Of a stretch of DNA of 30,457 nucleotides, positions 6,479 to 13,773 are shown in pieces. The stretch spans positions 1 through 30,457 of the forward strand of contig JBBIMP010000053.1 of assembly GCA_037444305.1 (NCBI GenBank), given 5' to 3'. The position numbers and the translations under genes were made by a program. The notes beneath the pieces are model-generated. The model was not told where the DNA came from. It worked only from the letters and a program-made list of their open reading frames with translations, and did not search any database. The first letter of the stretch is position 1. Every line of letters begins with the position of its first letter. This DNA is from JBBIMP01 sp037444305 (lineage in GTDB: Bacteria > Acidobacteriota > UBA6911).

Positions 6479-7939
6479 ATGACAAAAATCAACACATTGA
6501 CTCGCCGCAGGTTCCTGCAGGCATCCACCGTCGCGGCCGGCGTCATTCACACCGGCGCAGCGGTTTTCCCCGCCCTCGCATCTTCCCCTGCCGCAGACAC
6601 CGGCGAAGGGGTGACGCGGCTGCTCGCGCGCTTCACGGTCGAATCGCGCCCGGAGTCGATCCCCGGGCCGGTCCGCAAGGAGGCGCTGCGCTCGCTGCTG
6701 AACTGGGTCGGCTGCGCGCTCGGCGGCTCGCGCCACGCGACGCTCAACAGCGCCCTCGCGGCGCTCTCCGAGTTCTCCGGACCGCGCCTGGCGACGGTGC
6801 TGGGGCGCGCCGAGCGGCTCGACATCCTGCACGCCGCACTGATGAACGGGATGAGCTCCCACGTCCTCGACTTCGACGACACGCACCTGGCGACGATCAT
6901 CCATCCCTCCGGCCCGGTCGCGCCCGCGATCCTGGCGCTGGCGGAGCGGCAAAAGGTGACGGGGAGGGACTTCCTGCACGCGTTCATCCTGGGGATCGAG
7001 GTGGAGTGCCGCATCGGCAGAGCGGTCTATCCCTCACACTACGACGTCGGCTGGCACATCACGGGGACCGCGGGCGTTTTCGGCGCGGCCGCGGCCGCGG
7101 GCAAGCTGCTCGGCCTGAACGAGCAGCAGATGACCTGGGCGTTCGGCATCGCCGCCACCCAGTCCTCCGGTTTCCGCGAGATGTTCGGGTCGATGTGCAA
7201 GAGCTTCCACCCGGGGCGCGCCGCGCAGAACGGCCTCGGCGCCGCGCTGCTGGCCGCGAAGAATTTCACCAGCTCCGAGCAGTCGATCGAAGCGCCGCGC
7301 GGATTCGCGCACGTGACGGCCACGGAAAGAGACTTCTCGGCAATCCGCAAGGACCTCGGGCAGAGGTGGGAGATCTCCGAGAATACCTACAAGCCTTTCC
7401 CCTGCGGCATCGTGATCCACCCGGTCATCGACGGCTGCCTGCAATTGCGCGAGGAGCACCGGCCGCAGTCCGCGCAGATCGAGCGCGTCGAGCTGCGCGT
7501 GCACCCGCTCGTGCTCGAGCTGACGGGGAAGAAGACCCCGACGACGGGGCTCGAGGGGAAGTTCAGCGTCTACCACTCGGCCGCCGTTTCCCTTATCCAG
7601 GGGACGCCCACCGTCCGCGCCTACAGCGACGAGGTCGTGCGCAACCCGGAAATCATCTCGCTGCGCGACCGAGTCTCGGCAACCGTGGATGAGGGGTTAC
7701 GCAAGGAGGAGGCGCACGTGACCGTCGTGATGCGCGACGGCCGGCGGCTGCACAGGCACGTGGAGCACGCCGTCGGCAGCCTGGAGCGGCCGATGTCGGA
7801 TGCGGACCTGGAGGCGAAGTTCCGCGGCCTTGCACAGGGGGTTCTTCCGGCGAAGCAGACCGACGAGCTCATCGCGCTCTGTTGGGCCGCGGAAACCCTC
7901 GACCACGCTGCGGCCATCGCCAGGGCCGCGATCCCATGA
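6479..7939 (+). CDS. MmgE/PrpD family protein with Tat-type signal
   Basis: A 486-residue protein. The N-terminus carries a twin-arginine-like signal (TRRRFLQAS at residues 8-16, a hydrophobic stretch to about 31, then PALASSPA), so export through Tat is likely. The remainder is MmgE/PrpD: the all-alpha domain contains LDFDDTH, a histidine-bearing segment (YDVGWHITGT), GIAATQSSGFREMFGSMCK, SFHPGRAAQNG and EAPRGF; the C-terminal alpha/beta domain follows from about 310 (NTYKPFPCGIVIHPVIDG). Known members are 2-methylcitrate dehydratase, iminodisuccinate epimerase and cis-aconitate decarboxylase, but the substrate cannot be read here. The start at 6479 begins the Tat signal; the open frame further upstream only crosses family A repeats. 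It stands alone and is followed by the repeat-rich gap before the peptidase. Confidence 0.88.
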   Translation: MTKINTLTRRRFLQASTVAAGVIHTGAAVFPALASSPAADTGEGVTRLLARFTVESRPESIPGPVRKEALRSLLNWVGCALGGSRHATLNSALAALSEFSGPRLATVLGRAERLDILHAALMNGMSSHVLDFDDTHLATIIHPSGPVAPAILALAERQKVTGRDFLHAFILGIEVECRIGRAVYPSHYDVGWHITGTAGVFGAAAAAGKLLGLNEQQMTWAFGIAATQSSGFREMFGSMCKSFHPGRAAQNGLGAALLAAKNFTSSEQSIEAPRGFAHVTATERDFSAIRKDLGQRWEISENTYKPFPCGIVIHPVIDGCLQLREEHRPQSAQIERVELRVHPLVLELTGKKTPTTGLEGKFSVYHSAAVSLIQGTPTVRAYSDEVVRNPEIISLRDRVSATVDEGLRKEEAHVTVVMRDGRRLHRHVEHAVGSLERPMSDADLEAKFRGLAQGVLPAKQTDELIALCWAAETLDHAAAIARAAIP

Positions 7940-7947
7940 AAAACGGA

Positions 7948-8028
7948 GACAGTCACCATAATGCCCCGCATTCGTCACGGAGACCGGACAATGTAACTCT
8001 CACCTACGCGGGAATCTCGGTGACTGTC
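7948..8028. repeat. REP-like hairpin with GACAGTCACC/GGTGACTGTC ends
   Basis: GACAGTCACC (7948-7957) and its perfect complement GGTGACTGTC (8019-8028) bracket about 60 bp. This arm sequence is typical of REP elements seen with RAYT transposases in many environmental bacteria (recall). It starts 8 bp after the PrpD stop and could help terminate that transcript. Confidence 0.65.
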
Positions 8029-8201
8029 CCGAATGGCGCCTAAATAAGGAATCGAGGACCCTGAAAGGGTCCAACAGGAAAGCTTAGGGCGTAAGCCCCG
8101 GGCTTTCCCACGCCGCCCCTTCGGGGCTTAAGCAATTGACTTGGCAACGTTACCAGGTGGTTTCGATCACCCTCAACTAAGCGCCATTCGGGACAGCCAC
8201 C
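8019..8201. repeat. 183-bp element with 22-23-bp inverted ends and an inner GGGCGTAAGCCC palindrome
   Basis: The left end GGTGACTGTCCCGAATGGCG (8019-8038) is matched by the inverted right end, which reads CGCCATTCGGGACAGCCACC at 8182-8201, with a single mismatch over these 20 bp. Between them lie GACCCTGAAAGGGTC, then TAGGGCGTAAGCCCCGGG and CGCCCCTTCGGGGC, all self-complementary. The arrangement looks like one REP-type unit inserted into another. No coding capacity is seen. Confidence 0.6.
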
Positions 8202-8281
8202 ATAATTCCCGCGCTCGTCACGGAGACCGGATAATGAGACCTTCACTAACGTGGAAATTTTGGTGACTGGCCCCGTTTTTT
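8181..8281 (+). repeat. second REP-like hairpin ending in a T run
   Basis: GGACAGCCACC (8191-8201) pairs in 9 of 11 positions with GGTGACTGGCC (8262-8272), followed by CCG and six T residues (8276-8281). It is a diverged copy of 7948-8028 and may act as a weak terminator before the peptidase gene. Confidence 0.45.
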
Positions 8282-8319
8282 GGTGATATGACTAGCCGCA
8301 CCATTCACGGAGACCCGAC

Positions 8320-10248
8320 ATGAAAACGACAGCAAAGGCAGCGTTGGTAATCGCGGCAATCCTCTTCTTCGCCGGCGCCGCCGACATCCGCGGCCAAGTC
8401 CAGAGGAGCGAAAACCAGGCCAAATTCTATACCGTCCCCGGCTACCGCCACGGGCCCAGCTTCTTCCCCCATACCTCCTATGCGGAAACCAAACCGCTGC
8501 AACCGGGGGTGATGGACTTCAAGCATTACCACACCTACTGGGAAATGGTCGACTTCTTCAAAAAATATGAAAATGATTACCCCGACCTCGTCGACCTCTA
8601 CGTCATCGCCCAGAGCTTCGGCGGCATCGACATCTACCAGCTGACCGTCACCAACAAAAAAACCGGCAAGCACACCGACAAACCCGCCATCTACATCGAA
8701 GGCAACCGCCACTCGGGCGAGGTCACGGCCGGCGAATCCGCCCTCTGGATGCTGCACCACGTCCTGACCCGGTACGGCAAAGATCCGGAGATCACACGCC
8801 TGGTGGACGAGTGCACGTTCTACTTCCGGCCCGTCAACAACCCCGACGGCAACCTCCTCTACCTCCAGACCGCCCAGACGCTGCGCAGCACGATCCGCCC
8901 GTACGACAACGACAACGACGGCCTGCTGGACGAGGATCCCGCGGAAGACCTCGACGGCGACGGCTTCATCCGCCAGATGCGCGTGAAGGTCGGAGAAGGC
9001 AAAGGGGAATTCGTAATCGACGAGCGCGATCCCAGGCGCCGGCTCATGCGCCGGGTCGGCGCCGGCAAGGGGGACTACAACGTCATGGCCGAAGGGATCG
9101 ACAACGACAAGGACGGCCGGATCAACGAGGACGGCGTCGGCGGCCTCGACCTGCACCGCAACTACCCGGAGAACTGGCGCCCCATGACCGAGGCCACCGG
9201 CCGCGGCTGGACCCAGGGGGGCGCGGGCGAGTACCCGCTGTCGGAGATCGAAACCCGCTCGGTGGTCACCTTCCTCCTGTCGCACGCCAACGTCTCCGTG
9301 GTCAACACGATGGATACCACCGTCCCGATGCACCTGCGGCCGCCGTCCACCTCCAAGAGCGAGGAACGGATGTATCCCGAGGACCTCGAGCTGTACAAGG
9401 AGTTCGACAAGCGCGGCAGGGAGATCACCGGCTACGAACGGACCGGCGACGTCTACTGGGATTACAGCCGCGGGCGCGGCAACCCGCTCTTCGGCCACAG
9501 CCCGGATTTCGGCTACTGGTATTACGGCGCCATCTGGTACGGCGACGAGCTGTGGAACGGCGGCAACGTCGGTGATTACGACAAGGACGGCACCACAGAT
9601 GAATGGGACCGGCTGCAGTACAACGACAAGGAGCTGAAGGTCAGCCGGTTCCAGGAATGGACGAAGGCAAAGCACCCTGAACTGGGCGAGGTCGAGGTGG
9701 GCGGGTGGAATCCCAAGTTCTGGAGCCAGAACCCGCCGCCCGAGCTGCTCGAGAAATGGGCCGAGCAGCAGGCCCGCTTCAACCTCATGCTGGCCGCCAG
9801 CCTGCCGAAGGTGGTGATGGCGGAGCCAAAGATCACCTTGCAGGGGGACGAGTACACGGTCGAGGTCGAGGTCGAGAACAAGGGCTACATCCCGACCGCG
9901 CTGCACCAGGCCATGCTGGTGAAGATCGTCCGTCCGGACGTCGTCGCGCTCGAGTTCCCGCGCGGCATGATCACCCCGCCGACCGCGCCGACTGAAATGG
10001 CCGCGGGCCGCGGCCAGGCCGGGCAGGCGCAACAGCCGCCGCCGCAGAATCCGGACGATAAGGTGCAGGTGCTCGTGCCGGAGAATCACCGGCCGACGGT
10101 GACGATCGACCGGCTGGCCGGCGGTGAGAAGAAGACGGTGACTTTCAAGATCCGGCTCAACGGGATCACGGGAACCGACTGCACAGTCCGCTACACGTCA
10201 ACCCGCGGAGGGGTGATCGAAAAGAAGATCTTCATCGGCAAGCGCTGA
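8320..10248 (+). CDS. secreted M14-family zinc carboxypeptidase-like protein
   Basis: A 642-residue protein. Residues 1-26 form a signal peptide (KTTAKAALVIAAILFFAGA). The M14 fold follows: zinc-binding HSGE (H131, E134) in EGNRHSGEVTAGE, substrate-binding HRNYPENW (R280, N281), and a C-terminal glutamate in GDELWN (E410). Two Asp-rich calcium-like insertions, DNDNDGLLDED (196-206) with DLDGDGF (210-216) and DNDKDGRINED (261-271), are typical of this bacterial subgroup. The third zinc ligand, His in most M14 enzymes, appears to be Asp (D332 in NTMDTTVPMHLR). Residues 500-642 form a beta-sandwich-like domain with a Pro/Gln-rich linker (565-580). GGAG lies 7 nt before the ATG. It probably trims peptides outside the cytoplasm, if active. 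It is followed by a strong terminator. Confidence 0.9.
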   Translation: MKTTAKAALVIAAILFFAGAADIRGQVQRSENQAKFYTVPGYRHGPSFFPHTSYAETKPLQPGVMDFKHYHTYWEMVDFFKKYENDYPDLVDLYVIAQSFGGIDIYQLTVTNKKTGKHTDKPAIYIEGNRHSGEVTAGESALWMLHHVLTRYGKDPEITRLVDECTFYFRPVNNPDGNLLYLQTAQTLRSTIRPYDNDNDGLLDEDPAEDLDGDGFIRQMRVKVGEGKGEFVIDERDPRRRLMRRVGAGKGDYNVMAEGIDNDKDGRINEDGVGGLDLHRNYPENWRPMTEATGRGWTQGGAGEYPLSEIETRSVVTFLLSHANVSVVNTMDTTVPMHLRPPSTSKSEERMYPEDLELYKEFDKRGREITGYERTGDVYWDYSRGRGNPLFGHSPDFGYWYYGAIWYGDELWNGGNVGDYDKDGTTDEWDRLQYNDKELKVSRFQEWTKAKHPELGEVEVGGWNPKFWSQNPPPELLEKWAEQQARFNLMLAASLPKVVMAEPKITLQGDEYTVEVEVENKGYIPTALHQAMLVKIVRPDVVALEFPRGMITPPTAPTEMAAGRGQAGQAQQPPPQNPDDKVQVLVPENHRPTVTIDRLAGGEKKTVTFKIRLNGITGTDCTVRYTSTRGGVIEKKIFIGKR

Positions 10249-10249
10249 A

Positions 10250-10440
10250 GTTGCACCCTGAAGGGGTGCAGCAAGAGAGCCCGGGGCGTAAGCCCCGGGT
10301 AGCGAAGGTCGCAAATAGCGAGCCCTGCAAGGGCGGCACGACGGGCGTCGCCCTTTCAGGGCTCCTTTTTTGTCCGCCGATTCCCAGGGCTTACGCCCTG
10401 GGCTTTCCTGCCGCGCCCCTGCGGGGCGCCCGCATATCAT
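10250..10440. repeat. composite palindromic repeat (GGGCGTAAGCCC family)
   Basis: Contains GCACCCTGAAGGGGTGC (10253-10269), CCCGGGGCGTAAGCCCCGGG (10280-10299), a terminator hairpin, CCCAGGGCTTACGCCCTGGG (10383-10402) and CGCCCCTGCGGGGCG (about 10413-10428). The same motifs occur at 8041-8180, 13556-13690 and 30359-30457. No coding capacity. Confidence 0.75.
10320..10371 (+). terminator. intrinsic terminator downstream of the peptidase
   Basis: GAGCCCTGCAAGGGCG (10320-10335) pairs with CGCCCTTTCAGGGCTC (10349-10364) with only one mismatched pair in 16, and is followed by C and six T residues (10366-10371). It lies 71 bp after the peptidase stop and belongs to the composite repeat. Confidence 0.85.
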
Positions 10441-10490
10441 TCAACCCGCGGAGGGGTGATCGAAAAGAAAATCCTCATCGGCAAGCGGTA
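10441..10490 (+). pseudogene. relic 3' end of a second M14 peptidase gene
   Basis: These 50 bp match the last 50 bp of the peptidase gene (10198-10247) at all but four positions when read through the stop codon. In the peptidase frame they encode STRGGVIEKKILIGKR and a stop. The differences are AAG/AAA, TTC/CTC (Phe to Leu), CGC/CGG and TGA/TAA. The composite repeat separates the two copies. This pattern suits the tail of a diverged tandem paralogue whose body was lost, more than a fresh target-site duplication. Confidence 0.6.
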
Positions 10491-10562
10491 ATTCCAAGCG
10501 GCCTTGAACGCATCAATCCGGTCGGTGGCAATCACGATGCCGATCAAGGCGCCGCCTCACGT

Positions 10563-10635
10563 TCTTGCTGTGCGGGAGTCAACGGAGCCCGGAGCGACAG
10601 CGACGGGTCAGGTTACCCCAACGCCGACCATGCCG
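10563..10635 (-). repeat. dispersed repeat family A, copy 3 (inverted)
   Basis: Read on the minus strand it has the same core as 6216-6290 (GACCCGTCGCTGTCGCTCCG then GGCTCCGTT) and a similar 5' flank (GGCGTTGGGGTAACCT), followed by CCCGCACAGCAAG. With the composite repeat and relic tail it fills the gene-free stretch 10249-10679. Confidence 0.75.
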
Positions 10636-10679
10636 CCAGAATAGGCTTCCTTGCCTTGCCTGGCAGATGCCCCTCACAT

Positions 10680-13430
10680 TCATTTGAGGCGTTCGGCGTG
10701 CAGCGCGGCCCACATATCGGCCACGATCTCGCGGAAGCGCTCCGTCATGCGCGCGTAGCGCTCCTCCAGGCTCACATCCGCCACCAGCTCCGCCGTGAGC
10801 GGCGCGCCGAACCGGACGTGCGACCGCGCGCCGCTCCACGGCAGCAGCAGCTTCCAGTTCAAAGGCCGGTTGCGCGGCCACACCTCGAAAATCCCCTCGA
10901 TGGCCGCTGGAACAATGGGAACACCCAGTTGGATGGACAGAATGGCCGCGCCCTTCTTGAATCTTCTCACCGTGCCGTCGGGCGAGCGCTCCCCTTCGGG
11001 GAACAGCACCAGCACCTTGCCGTGGCGCAGGCCGTAGGCCCCGGCCTGCATGGCCCGGACGAGGTTGGCATCCGGGTCGACCGGCACGATGTTCAGGTGC
11101 GAGGCCACCCAGCGCATGAGCGGCGTGGCGAAATACTCGCTCGCTCCCACGAAAAACAGCCGCTTGAACGTGCGGAACTTGAGCGCCGCCACCATCACGA
11201 ACGCGTCGAGGTAGCTCTGGTGGTTCGGGCTGATGAGAAATGGCCCTTCGGCCGGCAGATGCTCCTTGCCGCTGGCGCGCAACCCGAAAAGGAAGCGCGC
11301 GGCCAGCCCGAAGGATTTCATCACGAGCCAGGCCACCGGCGCCAGGATCGGCTTCGGTTTCAGGACGCCTTTCAGCGCCGGGTCGTCGGGCACCGACGCC
11401 AGGAGGCGCTCCCACGGGTCGATCTGCCCGGCTTCGGCGCCCTGCGCCAGGTCCCCGCGCGGACGAACCGCGTCCACCAGTTCGCGCACCGTGTGGATCT
11501 GGTGGGCGACCTCCGGCGGCACGTCCGTCCCGAACCGGTGCTCGAGCAGCGTGAGCAGTTCCACGCGCTCCATCGAGTCGAAGCCCAGGTCGAGGTCCAG
11601 GTTCGCGTCCGGGGTCACATTGAAGCCGCGCTTTGCCGCCTCGCGGATCGCGGCGAGCGCCCCGGCAACCGCCGGGTCCGCGGCCCAGATCTCCTCCTCC
11701 TCGGTCCACTCGCGGCGCTCGGCCGCCACGGCCGGCACCGAGGCGCGTTCCCGGTGCATCCGCTCGATCTCGAAGCGCTTCAGCTTCCTTGTGGTCGTGC
11801 GCGGAAGCTCCTCCTGCCAGATGTCAAAGCTGAGGACCCGCTTGTGCGACGCCAGCCGGATCGACAGGCCCTCGATCTCGAAACGCACGGTCTCGCGCGT
11901 GTTCACCATCTTCCGCCCGCGCAGCTCATCGGCGTCGGGCACCACTATGGCGTGCAGCCGCTCGGAGGCGGGTTCGCCGGGGCGGGCCGCCCCGATGACG
12001 CAGATGTCCTTGATGAACGGGGACTGCAGGTAGTGCGCCTCGATTTCCTCCGGGTAGATGTTCTTCCCGTTGGCGAGGACAATGACCTCCTTCTTCCGCC
12101 CCGTGACGTACAGCCGCCCCGAGGTGTCGAAGTATCCAAGGTCGCCGGTGTGCAGCCAACCGTCCCTCAAAGTCTCAGCATTGGCGTCGGGCCGGTCGTG
12201 GTAGCCCTTCATGACGATCGGCCCGCGGATCAGGATTTCGCCGTCCGCCTTCTCCCGCCCGGCCGGCTCCTGGTCGTCGCCTGCCAGGATCCGCACCTCC
12301 ACTCCCGGCATGGGCGGGCCGACCGAGTCGATGCGCGCGTCGCCCGTCCGCGTGATCGTCGCCGCGCCGGAGCACTCGGTGAGGCCGTAGGCCTGCATGA
12401 GGTTGAATCCCAGCCGGCAGAAAGTCCGCCCGACCTCCGGGTCGAGGCGCGAGCCGCCCGAGACCAGGAGCCGCATGTTCGAGCCGAGGGCCTGGTGCGC
12501 CTTGCGGAACAGAAGCCGCCCGAGGTTGGCGCCGGTCCAGCGCCGCAGCGCGCCGTTGAGGGCGAGCATCGCGCGGAACAGCACCCGGACAGGGAGCGGG
12601 GATGCCGACACCTTCTGCATGATCCTCTGGTGGATCAGGTAGTAGAACTGCGGCACGCAGCAGAATGCGGTCAGGCCGCGCTCGGCCAGCGCGCGCATGA
12701 TCCCGGTGGTGTTGACCGTTTCCAGGAAGACGACGCGCGCGCCGATGGTCAGCGGCAGAACCAGGTTGGCCAGCTGCGCCAGCGCGTGAAAGAGCGGGAG
12801 AATGCCGAGGATGCTGTCGCGCTCCGTGAGATCCACGACCTGCAGCGCCGCGTCGCGCTCGGCCATCAGGTTCCCGTGCGTCAGCACGACCCCCTTCGGG
12901 TCGCTGGTGGTGCCCGAAGTGTAGAGGATGACGGCGGTGTCCTCCTCCGCGGCCGGGCAGGCCGGCAGCCGCGCCGGATCCTGGCCGGACGGGGCTTCGT
13001 CGAGGCTCGGCAGGCCTTCGGCCGAGCCGGTGAGGAGGACGATCCCCGGGGGTGACGAAGCCGGGGCAACCGCCTCCCGCAGCCCGGGCAAAAAGCCGAG
13101 CGAGACAATGGCGAGCGTCGCGCCGCTGTCCTCGATCACCGTGCGGATCTGTTCCGGGTCGTAGGTGGTGTCGAGCGGGACGGCCACGGCGCCCAGGCGG
13201 AGCAGCGCCAGGTAGGCCGCGCACCAGTGGGCGTCGTTGCCCGCCAGGAGGACGCACCGGCCGCCCCGGGCGCAGCCGAGCGCGACCAGGCCGGCGGCCA
13301 TGCGCTCCGCCATGCCGAGCAGCTCGGCGTAGTCGTAGGTTTCGAGGCCCCCTTCGCGCTGGACTTCGACGGCAACCCGGCCGGGCAGGCGCCGCGCGTT
13401 GTCTTCAAACAGCCGGAACACGTTGCTCAT
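10680..13430 (-). CDS. AMP-dependent acyl ligase / acyl carrier / PlsC acyltransferase fusion
   Basis: A 916-residue three-domain protein. Residues 1-560 are an AMP-forming acyl-CoA/ACP synthetase: P-loop YTSGTTSDPKG (170-180), QAYGLTECSG (346-355), HTGDLGYFD (427-435), GRKKEVIVLANGKNIYPEEI (444-463). Residues about 580-660 are an acyl carrier domain with the phosphopantetheine serine in LGFDSMERVEL (S619). Residues 690-916 are a PlsC/LPLAT acyltransferase: NHQSYLD (736-742, in place of NHxxxxD) and FPEGERSPDG (810-819). The likely role is to activate a fatty acid, hold it on the built-in carrier and transfer it to a lysolipid or glycerol phosphate, as the two-domain Aas of E. coli does in the opposite domain order. 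The start at 13430 is chosen because GGGGA lies 6 nt upstream; an earlier in-frame ATG at 13451 lacks a ribosome site. It is separated from the purine cluster by a repeat. Confidence 0.9.
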   Translation of the reverse strand: MSNVFRLFEDNARRLPGRVAVEVQREGGLETYDYAELLGMAERMAAGLVALGCARGGRCVLLAGNDAHWCAAYLALLRLGAVAVPLDTTYDPEQIRTVIEDSGATLAIVSLGFLPGLREAVAPASSPPGIVLLTGSAEGLPSLDEAPSGQDPARLPACPAAEEDTAVILYTSGTTSDPKGVVLTHGNLMAERDAALQVVDLTERDSILGILPLFHALAQLANLVLPLTIGARVVFLETVNTTGIMRALAERGLTAFCCVPQFYYLIHQRIMQKVSASPLPVRVLFRAMLALNGALRRWTGANLGRLLFRKAHQALGSNMRLLVSGGSRLDPEVGRTFCRLGFNLMQAYGLTECSGAATITRTGDARIDSVGPPMPGVEVRILAGDDQEPAGREKADGEILIRGPIVMKGYHDRPDANAETLRDGWLHTGDLGYFDTSGRLYVTGRKKEVIVLANGKNIYPEEIEAHYLQSPFIKDICVIGAARPGEPASERLHAIVVPDADELRGRKMVNTRETVRFEIEGLSIRLASHKRVLSFDIWQEELPRTTTRKLKRFEIERMHRERASVPAVAAERREWTEEEEIWAADPAVAGALAAIREAAKRGFNVTPDANLDLDLGFDSMERVELLTLLEHRFGTDVPPEVAHQIHTVRELVDAVRPRGDLAQGAEAGQIDPWERLLASVPDDPALKGVLKPKPILAPVAWLVMKSFGLAARFLFGLRASGKEHLPAEGPFLISPNHQSYLDAFVMVAALKFRTFKRLFFVGASEYFATPLMRWVASHLNIVPVDPDANLVRAMQAGAYGLRHGKVLVLFPEGERSPDGTVRRFKKGAAILSIQLGVPIVPAAIEGIFEVWPRNRPLNWKLLLPWSGARSHVRFGAPLTAELVADVSLEERYARMTERFREIVADMWAALHAERLK

Positions 13431-13555
13431 AACAAATCCCCGGGCCCGCATGATACAAACGAACCCGAATGCCAGGCTACCTATTCCCCGATCATTCGCA
13501 TTCCACGGCCCGGCGACCCGCGCCCGGCGTGGAGGCCGCTGTGCAAAATCCTATA

Positions 13556-13690
13556 GATAATCCGAAATCACAGCGACGTCATTCGGGGGATCAATGTGTC
13601 GCACCTCCAGGGCTCTCTATCTTCCGTCGCCTCTACCCCGGGCTCACGCCCGGGGCTGTCCTCTACCGGCCCCTCCGGGGCCGGGATTGT
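13556..13690 (+). repeat. GGGCTTACGCCC-family dispersed repeat, left flank of the purine cluster
   Basis: Begins GATAATCCGAAATCACAGCG, contains CTCCAGGGCTCT, the palindrome CCCCGGGCTCACGCCCGGGG (13636-13655) and the hairpin CCGGCCCCTCCGGGGCCGG (13666-13684). The first 70 bp align with 30359-30428 in the same orientation at roughly 70%. It lies in the gene-free gap 13431-13773, where I see nothing else; there is no clear T-run terminator for the purine operon. Confidence 0.7.
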
Positions 13691-13773
13691 CATGGATGTC
13701 ACTACATATTCCGCCTTTTTAAAAGCGCTGAGCCGGGGGCACCGATCATGGCCGACGCCTCGCGGCCTGCAAA

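Larger units (their letters stand above)
7956..8322 (+). repeat. three copies of the peptidase leader, including its ribosome site
   Basis: TCACGGAGACCGGACAATG (7975-7993), TCACGGAGACCGGATAATG (8218-8236) and TCACGGAGACCCGACATG (8305-8322) share spacing and are each preceded by a similar CCATAAT/CGC-rich stretch of about 20 bp. The third copy contains GGAG 7 nt before the real peptidase ATG. The first two lead to frames that stop within a few codons. With the hairpins, this accounts for the gene-free gap 7940-8319. Confidence 0.6.

Noticed and set aside
7940..10440. Possible CRISPR array or riboswitch in the repeat-rich gaps
   Set aside because: Repeats are few, unequal in spacing and self-palindromic in the REP manner; no spacer-like regular units, cas genes or known aptamer core are visible.
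10500..10560. Minus-strand stretch reading GALIGIVIATDRIDAFKA
   Set aside because: It looks faintly protein-like, but it is only about 20 codons long, has no start or homologue that I know, and lies among repeats.
10251..13055. Very long open frame on the plus strand opposite the ligase-acyltransferase gene
   Set aside because: It is antisense to a gene with clear motifs, its protein is low-complexity Arg/His/Gln/Val-rich, and it begins inside a repeat. Such frames are expected in GC-rich DNA.
13431..13773. Terminator for the purine operon in its downstream gap
   Set aside because: GC-rich hairpins are present (13636-13655, 13666-13684) but no T run follows on the minus strand, so a call of intrinsic terminator is not supported.
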